Positions 37,214 to 46,819 are shown, numbered from the stretch's first letter. The stretch is 64,000 nt of DNA from Burkholderiales bacterium (GCA_027487815.1 JAIYCW010000067.1:62001-126000), one strand, 5' to 3'. The notes: generated by a model not told the origin, from the sequence alone. Numbers and translations: made by a program.

Positions 37214-38392
37214 ATGATCGATAACCTAATCCCGCCAAACATTACGGCCGCATCACCGGGTGGGGCTGACCCGACTTGGCGTGTCGGCGTATTGTTTTCC
37301 CGCTCGGGCGTGATGTCGGTTTCAGAAACCGAGCATTTCCTGGGTACTGTTCTGGCAATCGAACAAATCAACGCGGCCGGTGGTGTGCTCGGAAGGCCTT
37401 TGGAACCCGTGGCCTTTGATCCAAAGTCGGATCCAAACGAATATCGCCGCCTTGCCGAACACTTGCTTCTGGACCACGGCATCAGTGTGATTTTCGGATG
37501 CTCGACCTCTTCGGGGCGCAAGGCTGTGCTGCCTGCGATAGAGCGCCGTAATGGATTGCTTTGGTATTGCTCGTTATACGAGGGCTTTGAGTTTTCGCCC
37601 AACGTCATCTACACCGGTGCCGCGCCCAACCAAAACACCTTGCAGCTGGCCGCCTACCTCTTGCGTCATCATGGCCGACGTATCTTTCTTGTTGGATCGG
37701 ACTACATCTATCCACGCGAGACCAATCGCATCATGCGGGAAGTCGTCGAGCAGCACGGTGGCGAAATTGTCGATGAGGTCTACCTGCCCTACGAGGCGGT
37801 CACCAGTGCGGTGAGTGCAGCAGTCAAGGCAATTCAGCAGGCCCAGCCCGATGTGGTGTTCAGCACGCTGGTTGGGCGCCCAGCCCGCGAGTTCTATCGT
37901 CTGTATCGGGAATTGGGAGGAGACACCAACAAGATCACAGTGGCCAGCCTGACCATGGTCGAATGCGAGGTGCAGCAGGTGGGTGCCGAGCTGTGCCAAG
38001 GCCATATCACCGCAGCCACCTACTTCAGCTCGTTGCCAGGAAAAGCCAATGAGCGCTTCGTTGCCCAGATGAGTGAGCGTTTTGGGCAGCATACCCCGGT
38101 GAGTATGTGGGCTGAAGGCGCATATAGCCAAATTCAGCTTTTCGCACGTTCGCTCGAAATCACCGGCAGTCTGGATACTCAGAAGCTAGTGCAAGCGGCC
38201 TTGACCATTACTTTGGACGGCCCCTCAGGCTCACTACGCCTTGACCCGGAGAATCAGCACGCGTGGTTACGCCCGCGTATCGCGCGTGTTGGTATTGATG
38301 GCGCCTTCGAAGTGCTATGGCAGGCCCATGCTCCAGTGAAACCTGATCCTTACCTCACCACCAGCGGTTTCACAAGTTTTTGGCTGGATTGA
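37214..38392 (+). CDS. AmiC-like ligand-sensing binding protein (cytoplasmic)
   Basis: This 392-residue Peripla_BP_6 protein has no signal peptide, so it is cytoplasmic. That is unlike transport binding proteins but like AmiC, the amide sensor that holds AmiR inactive in Pseudomonas. Motifs fit the AmiC/UrtA branch: VGVLFSRSGVMSVSETEH, IEQINAAGGVLGRPLE, GCSTSSGRKAVLPAIE, SLYEGFEFSPN and YTGAAPNQN. It sits directly before the ANTAR gene, the same order as amiC-amiR. Predicted role: bind the inducing amide and release the antiterminator. Confidence 0.87.
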   Translation: MIDNLIPPNITAASPGGADPTWRVGVLFSRSGVMSVSETEHFLGTVLAIEQINAAGGVLGRPLEPVAFDPKSDPNEYRRLAEHLLLDHGISVIFGCSTSSGRKAVLPAIERRNGLLWYCSLYEGFEFSPNVIYTGAAPNQNTLQLAAYLLRHHGRRIFLVGSDYIYPRETNRIMREVVEQHGGEIVDEVYLPYEAVTSAVSAAVKAIQQAQPDVVFSTLVGRPAREFYRLYRELGGDTNKITVASLTMVECEVQQVGAELCQGHITAATYFSSLPGKANERFVAQMSERFGQHTPVSMWAEGAYSQIQLFARSLEITGSLDTQKLVQAALTITLDGPSGSLRLDPENQHAWLRPRIARVGIDGAFEVLWQAHAPVKPDPYLTTSGFTSFWLD

Positions 38393-38402
38393 TACCCTGG
38401 CT

Positions 38403-39014
38403 ATGACCACGACTATCCGGAAACTTTTCGACGAATTGCGCGGAATTGAAGTGCTGGTGATTCATCCAGCGGGCCCGGATTGTGAAGTTCTGCATGACCA
38501 GCTTAAGCGTATCGGCTGCCGTGTAAAGCCTGTGTGGCCATGCCCGGCAACCCCACCCCCAGACAGCGCTGTCATCTTTCTGCTGATCTCAGCGGAAAAT
38601 GCAGGCACCCCTGTCTGGGGTGCCGCTGATTGCGGCGCAGCCTTGGTCGCCCTAGTCGATTACGAAAATCCGACTGTGCTCAAGTCCTTGCTTGAAGTGA
38701 ATGCGCATGCCGTGCTGAGCAAACCTTTTCGCGCGAGCGGCATTCTGAGCACACTGGTGCTAGCCCGCTCAGTGCACGGCTACGAGCAGCGTTTACTGAG
38801 CAAAGTGAGAAAGCTCGAAGAAACTTTGCGTTCCCGCCGGGTGATCGAGAGGGCCGTCAAACTATTGGGCGAGCGACGAGGGGTCACCGATGTGGAGGCC
38901 TACGATCATATTCGCCGACAAGCCACCAGCAAACGCATCTCAATCGTGGAAGTGGCCACCATGATCATCAATGCAAGCGACATCCTGGATGGCATGGGCC
39001 CGATCAACCGCTAG
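38403..39014 (+). CDS. AmiR-like ANTAR transcription antiterminator
   Basis: This 203-residue protein has a receiver-like N-terminal domain (about 13-120) without the acidic phosphorylation pocket (no usable Asp at the expected position). A coiled-coil linker (about 128-148) leads to a C-terminal ANTAR domain with VIERAVKLLGERRGVT, EAYDHIRRQATSKR and VEVATMIINA. ANTAR domains bind RNA hairpins and prevent terminators from forming. As in AmiR, control would come from the AmiC-like protein rather than phosphorylation. The obvious target is the hairpin leader at 31573-31661 upstream of its own operon. Confidence 0.9.
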   Translation: MTTTIRKLFDELRGIEVLVIHPAGPDCEVLHDQLKRIGCRVKPVWPCPATPPPDSAVIFLLISAENAGTPVWGAADCGAALVALVDYENPTVLKSLLEVNAHAVLSKPFRASGILSTLVLARSVHGYEQRLLSKVRKLEETLRSRRVIERAVKLLGERRGVTDVEAYDHIRRQATSKRISIVEVATMIINASDILDGMGPINR

Positions 39015-39052
39015 GCAGGCAGCCCTCCAGCACCCATCAGCAAGCCAGTGAA

Positions 39053-40486
39053 TTACCGCGCCGAGTGCTCACCAATCTTCACGATCTTCATCGTGTTGGT
39101 GCCACCCGATTTGCCAATCGGCTCACCAATCGTAATCACGATCTGATCGCCAGGCACGACCACGCCCGCTTCAATCAAACGTGCCTCAGCACGCGCGAGC
39201 AAGGCATCCCGATCTTCATGCTCAAACTCAATAAGCAGTGGCTTCACATCGCGATACAGGCACATGCGCCGACGACTGCCCTCCTCGGGAGTCAGAGCAT
39301 AGATGGGCACGCCCGAGTTCAGGCGCGACATCCACAGCGCAGTGGATCCGGATTGGGTGAGGGAAGCAATCGCCTTCACGCCAAGGTGATGCGCCACAAA
39401 CAATGCACTCATCGCAATCGATTGATCAATGCGGGTAAAGGTGCGATTCAGAAAATCAGCATCCAGGGTGACAGCTTGCGACTTTTCTGCTTCCACGCAT
39501 ACATTGGCCATCATCTGGACGGTTTCGAGCGGATACTTGCCCGCCGCTGTTTCGGCTGACAGCATCACCGCATCCGTGCCATCCAGCACTGCGTTGGCCA
39601 CATCGCTCACTTCAGCACGGGTCGGTACTGGAGACTCGATCATGGACTCCATCATTTGGGTGGCGGTGATCGTGACCTTGTTGAGCTCGCGAGCCATGCG
39701 AATCATGCGCTTTTGCAAGGCCGGCACGGCAGCATCACCCACCTCAACCGCCAAGTCACCACGCGCCACCATTACGCCATCCGAGGCCTTGAGGATCTCC
39801 TCCAGATTGCCGATCGCCTCATAGCGCTCAACTTTCGCAATCATCAGCGCCTTGCCGCCGGCGGCACGTACCAGTTCGCGCGCCATATACATATCTGCGG
39901 AATTTTTTGGAAACGAAACCGCTACAAAATCGGCCTCGAAGCCCACCGCCACCTTGATATCGTCCATATCCTTGGCAGTGAGCGCAGGCGCTGACAAGCC
40001 GCCGCCCTGGCGGTTGATTCCCTTGCGATTGGACAACACTCCTCCCAACACCACGGTGCAGGAAATTGTGGTGCGCCCCACTGCATCGACTTTCATGGTC
40101 ATGCGCCCGTCGTTGAGCAAGAGCATGTCGCCCGGATGCACATCGTTCACAAGCTCTTTGTAATCCAGCCCCACACGCTCGTGATTGCCTTCGTCGCATT
40201 CGATGTCAAAGATGAATTTGTCGCCGGTTGCCAGGCTGACCTTGCCATCCACAAATTTGCCAACCCGAATCTTGGGGCCCTGAAGATCGGCCAGCACGCC
40301 CACATCACGCCCAAGCCGGGCAGCGATCTCGCGCACCAAACGCACCGTGGTGGTATGTTCGCTGGCCGAGCCGTGCGAGAAATTCACCCGAACCACATTG
40401 ACTCCGCCCTTGATCATCTTTTCAAGCATCTCGGGCGAGGTGGAAGCAGGGCCAAGGGTGGCGACGATTTTGGTAGCGCGTTGCAT
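39053..40486 (-). CDS. pyk: Pyruvate kinase
   Basis: This 477-residue enzyme converts PEP and ADP to pyruvate and ATP. Seen: TKIVATLGPASTSPEMLEKMI, VVRVNFSHGS, DLQGPKIRVG, ALMIAKVERYEAI (catalytic Lys), VARGDLAVEVG, ITATQMMESMI and SDVANAVLDGTDAVMLSAETAAG. The C-terminal domain is complete. It belongs to the dispersed glycolytic block. Confidence 0.97.
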   Translation of the reverse strand: MQRATKIVATLGPASTSPEMLEKMIKGGVNVVRVNFSHGSASEHTTTVRLVREIAARLGRDVGVLADLQGPKIRVGKFVDGKVSLATGDKFIFDIECDEGNHERVGLDYKELVNDVHPGDMLLLNDGRMTMKVDAVGRTTISCTVVLGGVLSNRKGINRQGGGLSAPALTAKDMDDIKVAVGFEADFVAVSFPKNSADMYMARELVRAAGGKALMIAKVERYEAIGNLEEILKASDGVMVARGDLAVEVGDAAVPALQKRMIRMARELNKVTITATQMMESMIESPVPTRAEVSDVANAVLDGTDAVMLSAETAAGKYPLETVQMMANVCVEAEKSQAVTLDADFLNRTFTRIDQSIAMSALFVAHHLGVKAIASLTQSGSTALWMSRLNSGVPIYALTPEEGSRRRMCLYRDVKPLLIEFEHEDRDALLARAEARLIEAGVVVPGDQIVITIGEPIGKSGGTNTMKIVKIGEHSAR

Positions 40487-40537
40487 GAGGATCCTGTCGT
40501 AAAGAGGCTTACATCATCGCACGTCGCGGTGACCAGG

Positions 40538-41638
40538 TTAAGACGTAGTTTCCCTTGGATGCCCAATGGCTTGACCGGCGGTCATGCCCAACTGGCCAAT
40601 CAGCCAGAGCGTGACCACAACCGTGGCACTGAGTGCGATCAGCCCAAGGTTGCTGATCTCGTGTGCACGCCAAAGCACAACAGCGAGCACATTCAGAACC
40701 CCAAAAAACAGGGCTGCAGCCAGGATCTGCCGGGTTCGACTCACAGGCGGGTCGAAGGTCTGGCGCTGCTCAAGCTTAAAGCCCGCTTGCGGATCATCGA
40801 TGCGCATTTGCGCGGATTGCCAACCCGGGGGCCTGAACCAGAGCTGCAGGCGATCACTCCAGGAGGTCGCCTGACTTGAGCGATGCCAAAGATCGGCATA
40901 GACCTGCACATTTGCCCAAATCGGATTCCAGCTGCGCAATGGCTGACGCGTGCCATATACACAAGGCAGCTCGGCCCGCTCGGGGGCAAAGGTGCCAAAC
41001 AGGCGATCCCAGATCACCAGAATGCCGCCGTAATTCTTGTCCAGATACTGGTCATTCACAGCGTGGTGAACCCGGTGATTGGAAGGCGAGCAAAACACCC
41101 GATCAAACCATCCGAGTGAGCCCACCAGTCGGGTATGCACCCAGAACTGATACAGCAGGTCAATCAGCGCCACCACGGCGAACACCTTCGGCGGAACCCC
41201 CACGACTGCCATCGGGATATAGAACACCCAACCCAGTAGCGCACCGCTGCTGGTTTGCCGTAACGCGGTAGACAGGTTGTACTCCTCACTCTGATGATGC
41301 ACCACATGCGCGGCCCAAAGGATCGCCACTCGATGGCCGGCACGGTGTAGCCAGTAATAACAAAAGTCGTAAAACACTAGTGCAAAGATCCACACCCATA
41401 CCGCATCTGCGGACAACTCAAATTGTGCGAAGTGGGCGTAGATCCAACCATAGATCCCGATGGTGAACACCTTGACAAAGATGCCAGCCACCTGACTCAT
41501 CATGCCCAGCCCGATGCTGTTTAAGGTGTCATTGAGACGATAAACATTAAGGCCCCGGCGCAGACTGATAAAAAACTCCAACGCGATCAGCAATAAAAAT
41601 ACCGGCGTGGCCAGCACAATCACCTGCTCACCTGTCAT
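40538..41638 (-). CDS. Sterol desaturase / fatty acid hydroxylase-family protein
   Basis: This 366-residue membrane di-iron enzyme starts at ATG 41638, 5 bp past the SDR stop region. His clusters are in family spacing: HRAGH (His98-His102), HVVHH (111-115) and HRVHH (188-192). Four or more helices surround them, plus two near the C-terminus. The family hydroxylates or desaturates lipids, including alkylglycerol monooxygenase and C5-sterol desaturase types; the exact substrate cannot be read. It is the last of four lipid-related genes (acyltransferase, hydrolase, SDR, this). Confidence 0.88.
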   Translation of the reverse strand: MTGEQVIVLATPVFLLLIALEFFISLRRGLNVYRLNDTLNSIGLGMMSQVAGIFVKVFTIGIYGWIYAHFAQFELSADAVWVWIFALVFYDFCYYWLHRAGHRVAILWAAHVVHHQSEEYNLSTALRQTSSGALLGWVFYIPMAVVGVPPKVFAVVALIDLLYQFWVHTRLVGSLGWFDRVFCSPSNHRVHHAVNDQYLDKNYGGILVIWDRLFGTFAPERAELPCVYGTRQPLRSWNPIWANVQVYADLWHRSSQATSWSDRLQLWFRPPGWQSAQMRIDDPQAGFKLEQRQTFDPPVSRTRQILAAALFFGVLNVLAVVLWRAHEISNLGLIALSATVVVTLWLIGQLGMTAGQAIGHPRETTS

Positions 41639-41643
41639 TTGCA

Positions 41644-42462
41644 CTAGCCCTTTCGCATGCGCCGTACCATCGCACCACCAACCCGGCGGACCAGCCATTT
41701 AGGGGCCGCGCGAGCCGCCAGGGTACCGACAAGGTTGAGCGATCCCGGCACACAAATTACATCGCCGCGCATGCAGGCCTCGAAGCCTTGTTCGGCCACC
41801 TCTTGCGCGCTGCCGATGAGAAAATCGGGTAGGCCGCCAAGTTCCTGACTGCCCGCCTGGGCCTTGCCCAGCATCTCAGTTGCGGTAATCCCCGGACACA
41901 AGGCAGTCACGCTCACCCCGGTACCCCGCAACTCTTCGGCCAATGACTCAGTAATGGACAACACATACGCTTTGGTCGCTGCATAAGTCGCCAGCAAGGG
42001 AATTGGTTGAAACGCAGCGATGGAGGCAACGTTGAGGAAGCGGCCTTGCCCACGCTCAATCATTGGTGGCAAAAAATGAGCGAGCAGGCCCGTGAGGCTA
42101 CTGATGTTGAGATCAATCAATTGCTGATGGCGCTCGGGGGGCGTTAGCGCAAACTCGCGATGCTCCAACACACCTGCGCAATTCACCACGATATCAATCG
42201 GACGACGAGCACGCTTCAATTTCGCAAAAAGTTTGGCGGCCGCATCGGGTTCACCCAAATCAAGCGGCACCACCCATGCCTTCACCGCGTATTGGGCACT
42301 CAACTGCTGGGCCACCTCTTTGAGTTTGTCTTCACTGCGGGCCACCAAGACTACGTCATGACCCGCTTTGGCAAAGCGCTCGCCCAGTGCCTGCCCGATC
42401 CCGGCCGATGCACCAGTGATCAAAGCATTTCCAAGCACTTCCGAAGGCTGACGCATCTTCAC
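41644..42462 (-). CDS. Short-chain dehydrogenase/reductase
   Basis: This 272-residue SDR has cofactor motif TGASAGIG (16-23), NCAG, a Ser in the NVASIAAF strand, and the YAATK catalytic Tyr-Lys pair. R39-like basic residues after strand two (VARSEDKLKE) suggest NADP(H). The C-terminal ~40 residues include a hydrophobic stretch seen in acyl-reducing SDRs. Start ATG 42462 overlaps the upstream hydrolase stop as ATGA; ATG 42456 is an alternative. Probably reduces or oxidises a fatty acyl or steroid-like substrate. Confidence 0.9.
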   Translation of the reverse strand: MKMRQPSEVLGNALITGASAGIGQALGERFAKAGHDVVLVARSEDKLKEVAQQLSAQYAVKAWVVPLDLGEPDAAAKLFAKLKRARRPIDIVVNCAGVLEHREFALTPPERHQQLIDLNISSLTGLLAHFLPPMIERGQGRFLNVASIAAFQPIPLLATYAATKAYVLSITESLAEELRGTGVSVTALCPGITATEMLGKAQAGSQELGGLPDFLIGSAQEVAEQGFEACMRGDVICVPGSLNLVGTLAARAAPKWLVRRVGGAMVRRMRKG

Positions 42463-43208
42463 TTAGGCGCGCCCCGGAACCACAAACGCTTCATGCCGCT
42501 AATCTCAAACGCCTTCCATTGCCCGGGCGCTTGTGACAACCGATCGGCCAGCGCGTAGAGCGCAAAAGGATTTACGCCCAATCCAATATGACTTGCGCTT
42601 ACCTCAATGCTCTCGCTCATCGGCCCTGCTTCTTGAATACTTGCCTGCCAGGGGACGATGCCATCTGTGCGGCTGAATATCGAAGTTGTCGGTACGGGTG
42701 GTGCTTGCTTGAGGCTCGCATACTCCACCTGCACCCGCTCCTTGTTACGATTGACCCATTCAAACAAGCGCGAAGCGTTGGTATTGTCCGGCGGCTGGGC
42801 AAACGGCGAGCCCAGCGTGACGACATTGCGGATCAGGTCAGGTACCCGCTTGGCGAGTTCGCGGGCATAGATGCCGCCCAGGCTCCAACCCACCAAACTC
42901 AGCTTGCCGCTCTTGGCGGCCAAGGTCTTGATCTGCTGCTCGGCTTGCGCAAAAGTGGCCGGCGATACGCCAGTGTTGCGCCCTTGTTCCCAGCCGAAAG
43001 CTTCGTAGCCCAATGCTTTCAGCAGACGGCGCAAAGGCGCGGTGCTTGAGTCGGCTGCCAAAAATCCGGGATACACCACCACGGTATGTCCATCGCCCTG
43101 AGGTGCACCCAAAAGTGCAGGCGCTGCGACCGCACTTGCAAAGAACTCAACCGGAGCCCGCGTCTCCAGCGCGAGTCTTAGCAGCCCCGGGCGCGGTGCA
43201 TCAGGCAC
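42459..43208 (-). CDS. Alpha/beta-fold hydrolase (lipase/PGAP1-like)
   Basis: This protein has about 249 residues from GTG 43208 or 258 from TTG 43235; the GTG leaves only an 8-bp overlap with the acyltransferase gene. Motifs: VVVYPGFLAADSS for the oxyanion hole, LVGWSLGGIYAREL with nucleophile Ser in GWSLG, Asp in FSRTDGIVPW, and His in SASHIGLGVNP. The pattern resembles esterases and lipases acting on acyl esters. It lies between the WS/DGAT and SDR genes, consistent with wax ester or triacylglycerol turnover (inference). Confidence 0.82.
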   Translation of the reverse strand: MPDAPRPGLLRLALETRAPVEFFASAVAAPALLGAPQGDGHTVVVYPGFLAADSSTAPLRRLLKALGYEAFGWEQGRNTGVSPATFAQAEQQIKTLAAKSGKLSLVGWSLGGIYARELAKRVPDLIRNVVTLGSPFAQPPDNTNASRLFEWVNRNKERVQVEYASLKQAPPVPTTSIFSRTDGIVPWQASIQEAGPMSESIEVSASHIGLGVNPFALYALADRLSQAPGQWKAFEISGMKRLWFRGAPK

Positions 43209-44805
43209 GTTTACGCTGCGGCTTTCTCGTCGCAACCTTAGCAGCTGCCACTACCGGGGCGGGCACTGGAGGGTTGGCAACCACCGTGAGTTTCGGACTC
43301 GATCGGGGCCGCGATTTACGGCCCGCTGGCGCGGCCAGCACTGGCACTTCGGCTACCGCTTCGGAATGCAGCACAGCCAGCTTGCGCAAAGCCACCAAAG
43401 CGGACTCCAACTGCACGGCCAGCTCACTCACATCGGGCACTGCGCGACGGCAAGCGGTGAGGCCAAAGCACAATTGCCCCATATAGCTTTGCACAGTGAA
43501 GTTGAGGGCCACGCCATGAATCACAATCGACAAGGGGAACAGCCCCTGCATTTTGGCCCCGGCCATGTAAAGCGGCACCTGCGGGCCCGGCACATTGGAA
43601 ATCACCACATTGCTTACCCGAATGTAGTCTGCCATTCGCGAGCGGCCATACAAGGAGGCCAGGCCACTGAGCAACCAGGGCGATCCGAGCGAAGGGAAAT
43701 CGGTGGGGATCATGCTGCCAAAGCTGCTTACCTGCTGCTTCATCGCGCGGGTGGCGATCATGATTTGCTCCAGGCGCTTGAGCGGATCCTTGACCTGCGT
43801 GGCCAGGTCAATGAGCGTGCCCGAGACCTGGTTGTTGCTGCTGGTATCGCCCTCGGAGCGCAATGAAATCGGCACGCCCGCCACCAGAGATTTTTCCGGC
43901 AGTTCACGCGAATCGGCCAGGTACTCGCGCAGCGCAGTGCTGCAGAGCCAAAGCACCATGTCGTTGACCGATGCATCGAACTGCTTGCCGATAGCTTTGA
44001 TTTCTCCCAGCGGCAGGGCCACACTTGCAAACGCGCGCTGGTTGGTAATGGAAGTATTAAACGGGGTGGGCGGCGCAAACTTCAAGCTTGAAAGCAGACC
44101 CGGTGATGCAGGCTCCTTGCTGCGCTTGCGAGTGGCACGCTCGGCCAGTGCACTGCGGGCGCTGCTCAAGGCCAAGGCCGCAATCGGCGGCACGAGCTTG
44201 GCCACTTGCACGACTTGTCGCAATTGATTGCCCAATGCCGCCGTGAGTAACTCGGCCACGCCCAGCTGATAGCGATTGCCGCGGGTCGTGCGTGGCGGTT
44301 TGATCCGGCGCGGCTCGACAGTGAGGTCAAACAGGGTTCGGGCCAAAGCCACAGCCGCTTGCCCATCCACAGCGCTGTGATGCACTTTCGAGTAAAACCC
44401 GACCCGGCCATCAGCGAGCCCGTCGATCACATACATTTCCCACAGGGGCCGACTGCGATCCAGCAAGCTGCCATGCAAGCGAGCGCACAGTGCCTGCATC
44501 TGCGCAAGGCTGCCTGGCTTTTGCAGGGTGGTGTAGCGGATATGAAAGTCGAGGTCGATCGCGTCGTCGGCAATCCACACCGGATTGGCCAGATCGAAAG
44601 GCATCAGGGCGAGCTTGCGGGTGAATACCGGCGCCAAATGCATCCGCCCGGCAACATGCTCACGCACCGCTTCAAACCAGGTGGCACCCGTCTGGCCTTC
44701 GGGCAAGTCAAACACTGCGAGGCTGCCCACATGCATCGGCATCTCAGGGCTTTCAAGATGCAAAAACGCGCCATCCAGCACGCTCAAATGGCTCATGTCT
44801 TTCAT
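43201..44805 (-). CDS. WS/DGAT-type O-acyltransferase
   Basis: This 534-residue bifunctional wax ester synthase/diacylglycerol acyltransferase-family protein has active-site HHSAVDG (His142-His143, Asp147) and a second conserved region FDASVNDMVLWLCS. It transfers acyl groups from acyl-CoA to fatty alcohol or diacylglycerol to make storage lipid. The C-terminal ~75 residues are a Pro/Ala/Lys-rich tail (VPAPVVAAAKVATRKPQRKR) not needed for catalysis, of a kind seen on proteins that attach to granules or nucleoid DNA. It leads the lipid cluster 43201-40538. Confidence 0.93.
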   Translation of the reverse strand: MKDMSHLSVLDGAFLHLESPEMPMHVGSLAVFDLPEGQTGATWFEAVREHVAGRMHLAPVFTRKLALMPFDLANPVWIADDAIDLDFHIRYTTLQKPGSLAQMQALCARLHGSLLDRSRPLWEMYVIDGLADGRVGFYSKVHHSAVDGQAAVALARTLFDLTVEPRRIKPPRTTRGNRYQLGVAELLTAALGNQLRQVVQVAKLVPPIAALALSSARSALAERATRKRSKEPASPGLLSSLKFAPPTPFNTSITNQRAFASVALPLGEIKAIGKQFDASVNDMVLWLCSTALREYLADSRELPEKSLVAGVPISLRSEGDTSSNNQVSGTLIDLATQVKDPLKRLEQIMIATRAMKQQVSSFGSMIPTDFPSLGSPWLLSGLASLYGRSRMADYIRVSNVVISNVPGPQVPLYMAGAKMQGLFPLSIVIHGVALNFTVQSYMGQLCFGLTACRRAVPDVSELAVQLESALVALRKLAVLHSEAVAEVPVLAAPAGRKSRPRSSPKLTVVANPPVPAPVVAAAKVATRKPQRKRA

Positions 44806-44911
44806 CGCTGTCCCCCGGGTTTTGAAGTTATCCGCAAAGTTTGGCCTTCGCCGATAGGTTTTGCAACCTAAAACCAGGGGGGTGCCTTCGCCCGCAAGCT
44901 AGGGGGTCAAC

Positions 44912-46090
44912 TCAGGCCCGGCTCTCCAGGGCCTCTACAGCGGGCAAAGTCTTACCCTCCAGAAACTCAAGAAACGCGCCGCCGCCAGTGGAGATATAGC
45001 CGATCTGTTTTTCAATGCCGTACTTGGCAATTGCGGCGAGGGTGTCGCCACCGCCGGCAATCGAAAACGCAGGGGAGTGGGCAATGGCTGCCGCAAGCAT
45101 CTTGGTACCACCGCCAAACTGATCAAACTCGAATACCCCAACCGGACCATTCCACACGATGGTGCCCGCCTGAGCAAGGATGCCTGCGAGCTTGGCAGCC
45201 GCTTTGGGGCCGATATCCAGAATCATGTCGCCCGGGCCAACCTCCGAAGCAGGAACCTTGTTGGCCCGCGCAAGCACAGAAAATTCATCCGCCACGACCA
45301 CGTCTTCAGGCAAAGGCACTTCGGCACCTCGCGCCTGCATGGCCTCCATAATTCGCCGCGCCTTATCCACCAAATCGGGCTCAGCAAGTGATTTGCCAAT
45401 CGGCATGCCTTTGGCGAGCAAAAACGTGTTGGCGATACCGCCACCGACGATCAGCTGGTCGACCTTGTCAGCCAGGGATTCAAGAATCGTGAGCTTGGTT
45501 GAAACCTTGCTGCCCGCCACAATTGCCACCATTGGCCGCTTGGGGGCGTCGAGGGCTTTGCTGAGTGCTTCGAGCTCGGCGGCCATCAGCGGACCCGCGC
45601 ATGCTACCGGCGCGAACTTCGCGATGCCGTGAGTTGTGGCCTCCGCGCGATGGGCTGTACCAAAAGCGTCGTTGGCATACACATCACAAAGCGCTGCCAT
45701 CTTGCGGGCCAGCGCCTCATCATTCTTCTTTTCGCCCTTGTTGCAGCGGCAGTTTTCCAGTAACACCACCTGCCCCGGCTGCACTTCGAAGCCACCCTCG
45801 ACCCAATTGCGAATCAACGCCACCTTGCGATCCAGCAACTGCGCCAAGCGATCTGCAACCGGCGTAAGCGAATCCTCTGGCTTGAGCTCACCTTCGGTTG
45901 GCCGCCCGAGATGCGAGGTCACCATCACCGCAGCTCCCGCCTTCAGGCAATGCTCAATGGCAGGAATGGAAGCGCGGATTCGCGTGTCATCTGTGATTGC
46001 GCCAGCGTCATCTTGCGGGACGTTGAGATCAGCGCGGATAAACACACGTTTACCAGCCAGGTCGAGATCGGTGAGGCGTAGGAATTTCAT
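44912..46090 (-). CDS. pgk: Phosphoglycerate kinase
   Basis: This 392-residue enzyme starts at ATG 46090 ([23 protein letters not shown]); the in-frame extension to 46123 is not conserved in the family. Motifs: [50 protein letters not shown] and [21 protein letters not shown]. It interconverts 1,3-bisphosphoglycerate and 3-phosphoglycerate with ATP. It belongs to the glycolytic block. Confidence 0.96.
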   Translation of the reverse strand: MKFLRLTDLDLAGKRVFIRADLNVPQDDAGAITDDTRIRASIPAIEHCLKAGAAVMVTSHLGRPTEGELKPEDSLTPVADRLAQLLDRKVALIRNWVEGGFEVQPGQVVLLENCRCNKGEKKNDEALARKMAALCDVYANDAFGTAHRAEATTHGIAKFAPVACAGPLMAAELEALSKALDAPKRPMVAIVAGSKVSTKLTILESLADKVDQLIVGGGIANTFLLAKGMPIGKSLAEPDLVDKARRIMEAMQARGAEVPLPEDVVVADEFSVLARANKVPASEVGPGDMILDIGPKAAAKLAGILAQAGTIVWNGPVGVFEFDQFGGGTKMLAAAIAHSPAFSIAGGGDTLAAIAKYGIEKQIGYISTGGGAFLEFLEGKTLPAVEALESRA

Positions 46091-46279
46091 GGGTAGGAAG
46101 TAAGAAAGACGCAAAGTCGTCATGCTAAGGGAACTTGGCTAGCAAGCCACCTCAAAACGCAACTTGAAACAGACTTTTTTCCGGATTTGGCCTAGCGTAT
46201 TGGTTGATTTACCTTATCGAACCACTTCACAGTGAGCAGCCAAGCCGAGCCTCAAGCGCCAATTTCAAGGAGACATGCA

Positions 46280-46609
46280 ATGAAAATTTTTACAACAGGC
46301 CGCTGGATCATCATGTCAACGGTATTGGTCGCGAACCCGGTGCTTGCCCAGGTTGAACCAAGCGCACAGGTGTTTGATGCCACCGGGCAGCCTCTGGCAA
46401 CGCTTGAAAACACGATGATTCAGCGCGGCTTCAAGGCCAATCGCAGTGCCAGCGGCAAACAGTATTGGTGGAATGCCAGTGAAGGACGCTGCGTCGCCAC
46501 CCGCGCAGATAACGTCAAGGTAGTGCATTCGGAAGTTGTGCAGGCTCAGGAATGCACAACCGCGGCAAACGAGCGCAAGGACTGGCGCTCGATTTTTGGC
46601 ATTCGATAA
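46280..46609 (+). CDS. Small secreted protein with WWN-type domain, function unknown
   Basis: This 109-residue protein starts at ATG 46280 behind CAAGGAGACATGCA. A signal peptide (WIIMSTVLVANPVLAQ) is followed by a short domain containing GKQYWWNASEGRCVATRAD and a second cysteine (QAQECT), which probably form one disulfide. Small secreted proteins with this WWN...C pattern occur in several proteobacteria without known role. It is encoded on the strand opposite to pgk and gap. No terminator is obvious. Confidence 0.7.
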   Translation: MKIFTTGRWIIMSTVLVANPVLAQVEPSAQVFDATGQPLATLENTMIQRGFKANRSASGKQYWWNASEGRCVATRADNVKVVHSEVVQAQECTTAANERKDWRSIFGIR

Positions 46610-46690
46610 GTAGCCAGCTTAGGGCCGCTTTGCGTTCTTAAGCGCAATGGCGGTGTGCGGCATGCGGTTGCTGAAGCGCGAGGGTATTGT

Positions 46691-46730
46691 GGTGAAGTCG
46701 TAACTTCGCTTCTCGAAGTTAGCCTTCACC
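46691..46730. repeat. Strong two-step hairpin, copy A
   Basis: GGTGAAG (46691-46697) pairs with CTTCACC (46724-46730); inside it TAACTTCG (46701-46708) pairs with CGAAGTTA (46714-46721) around the 5-nt loop CTTCT. Only a small internal mismatch separates the two helices. It lies within the perfect repeat core. As RNA it could stabilise the 3' end of gap mRNA or act as a terminator-like barrier. Confidence 0.8.
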
Positions 46731-46819
46731 GCAATGAGTGGGTCTTCAGGGAACTACTTTGCGTTCATGAGAGCAATGGTGGTATCCAACATTCGGTTGC
46801 TGAAGTCAGGGTTCATTGT

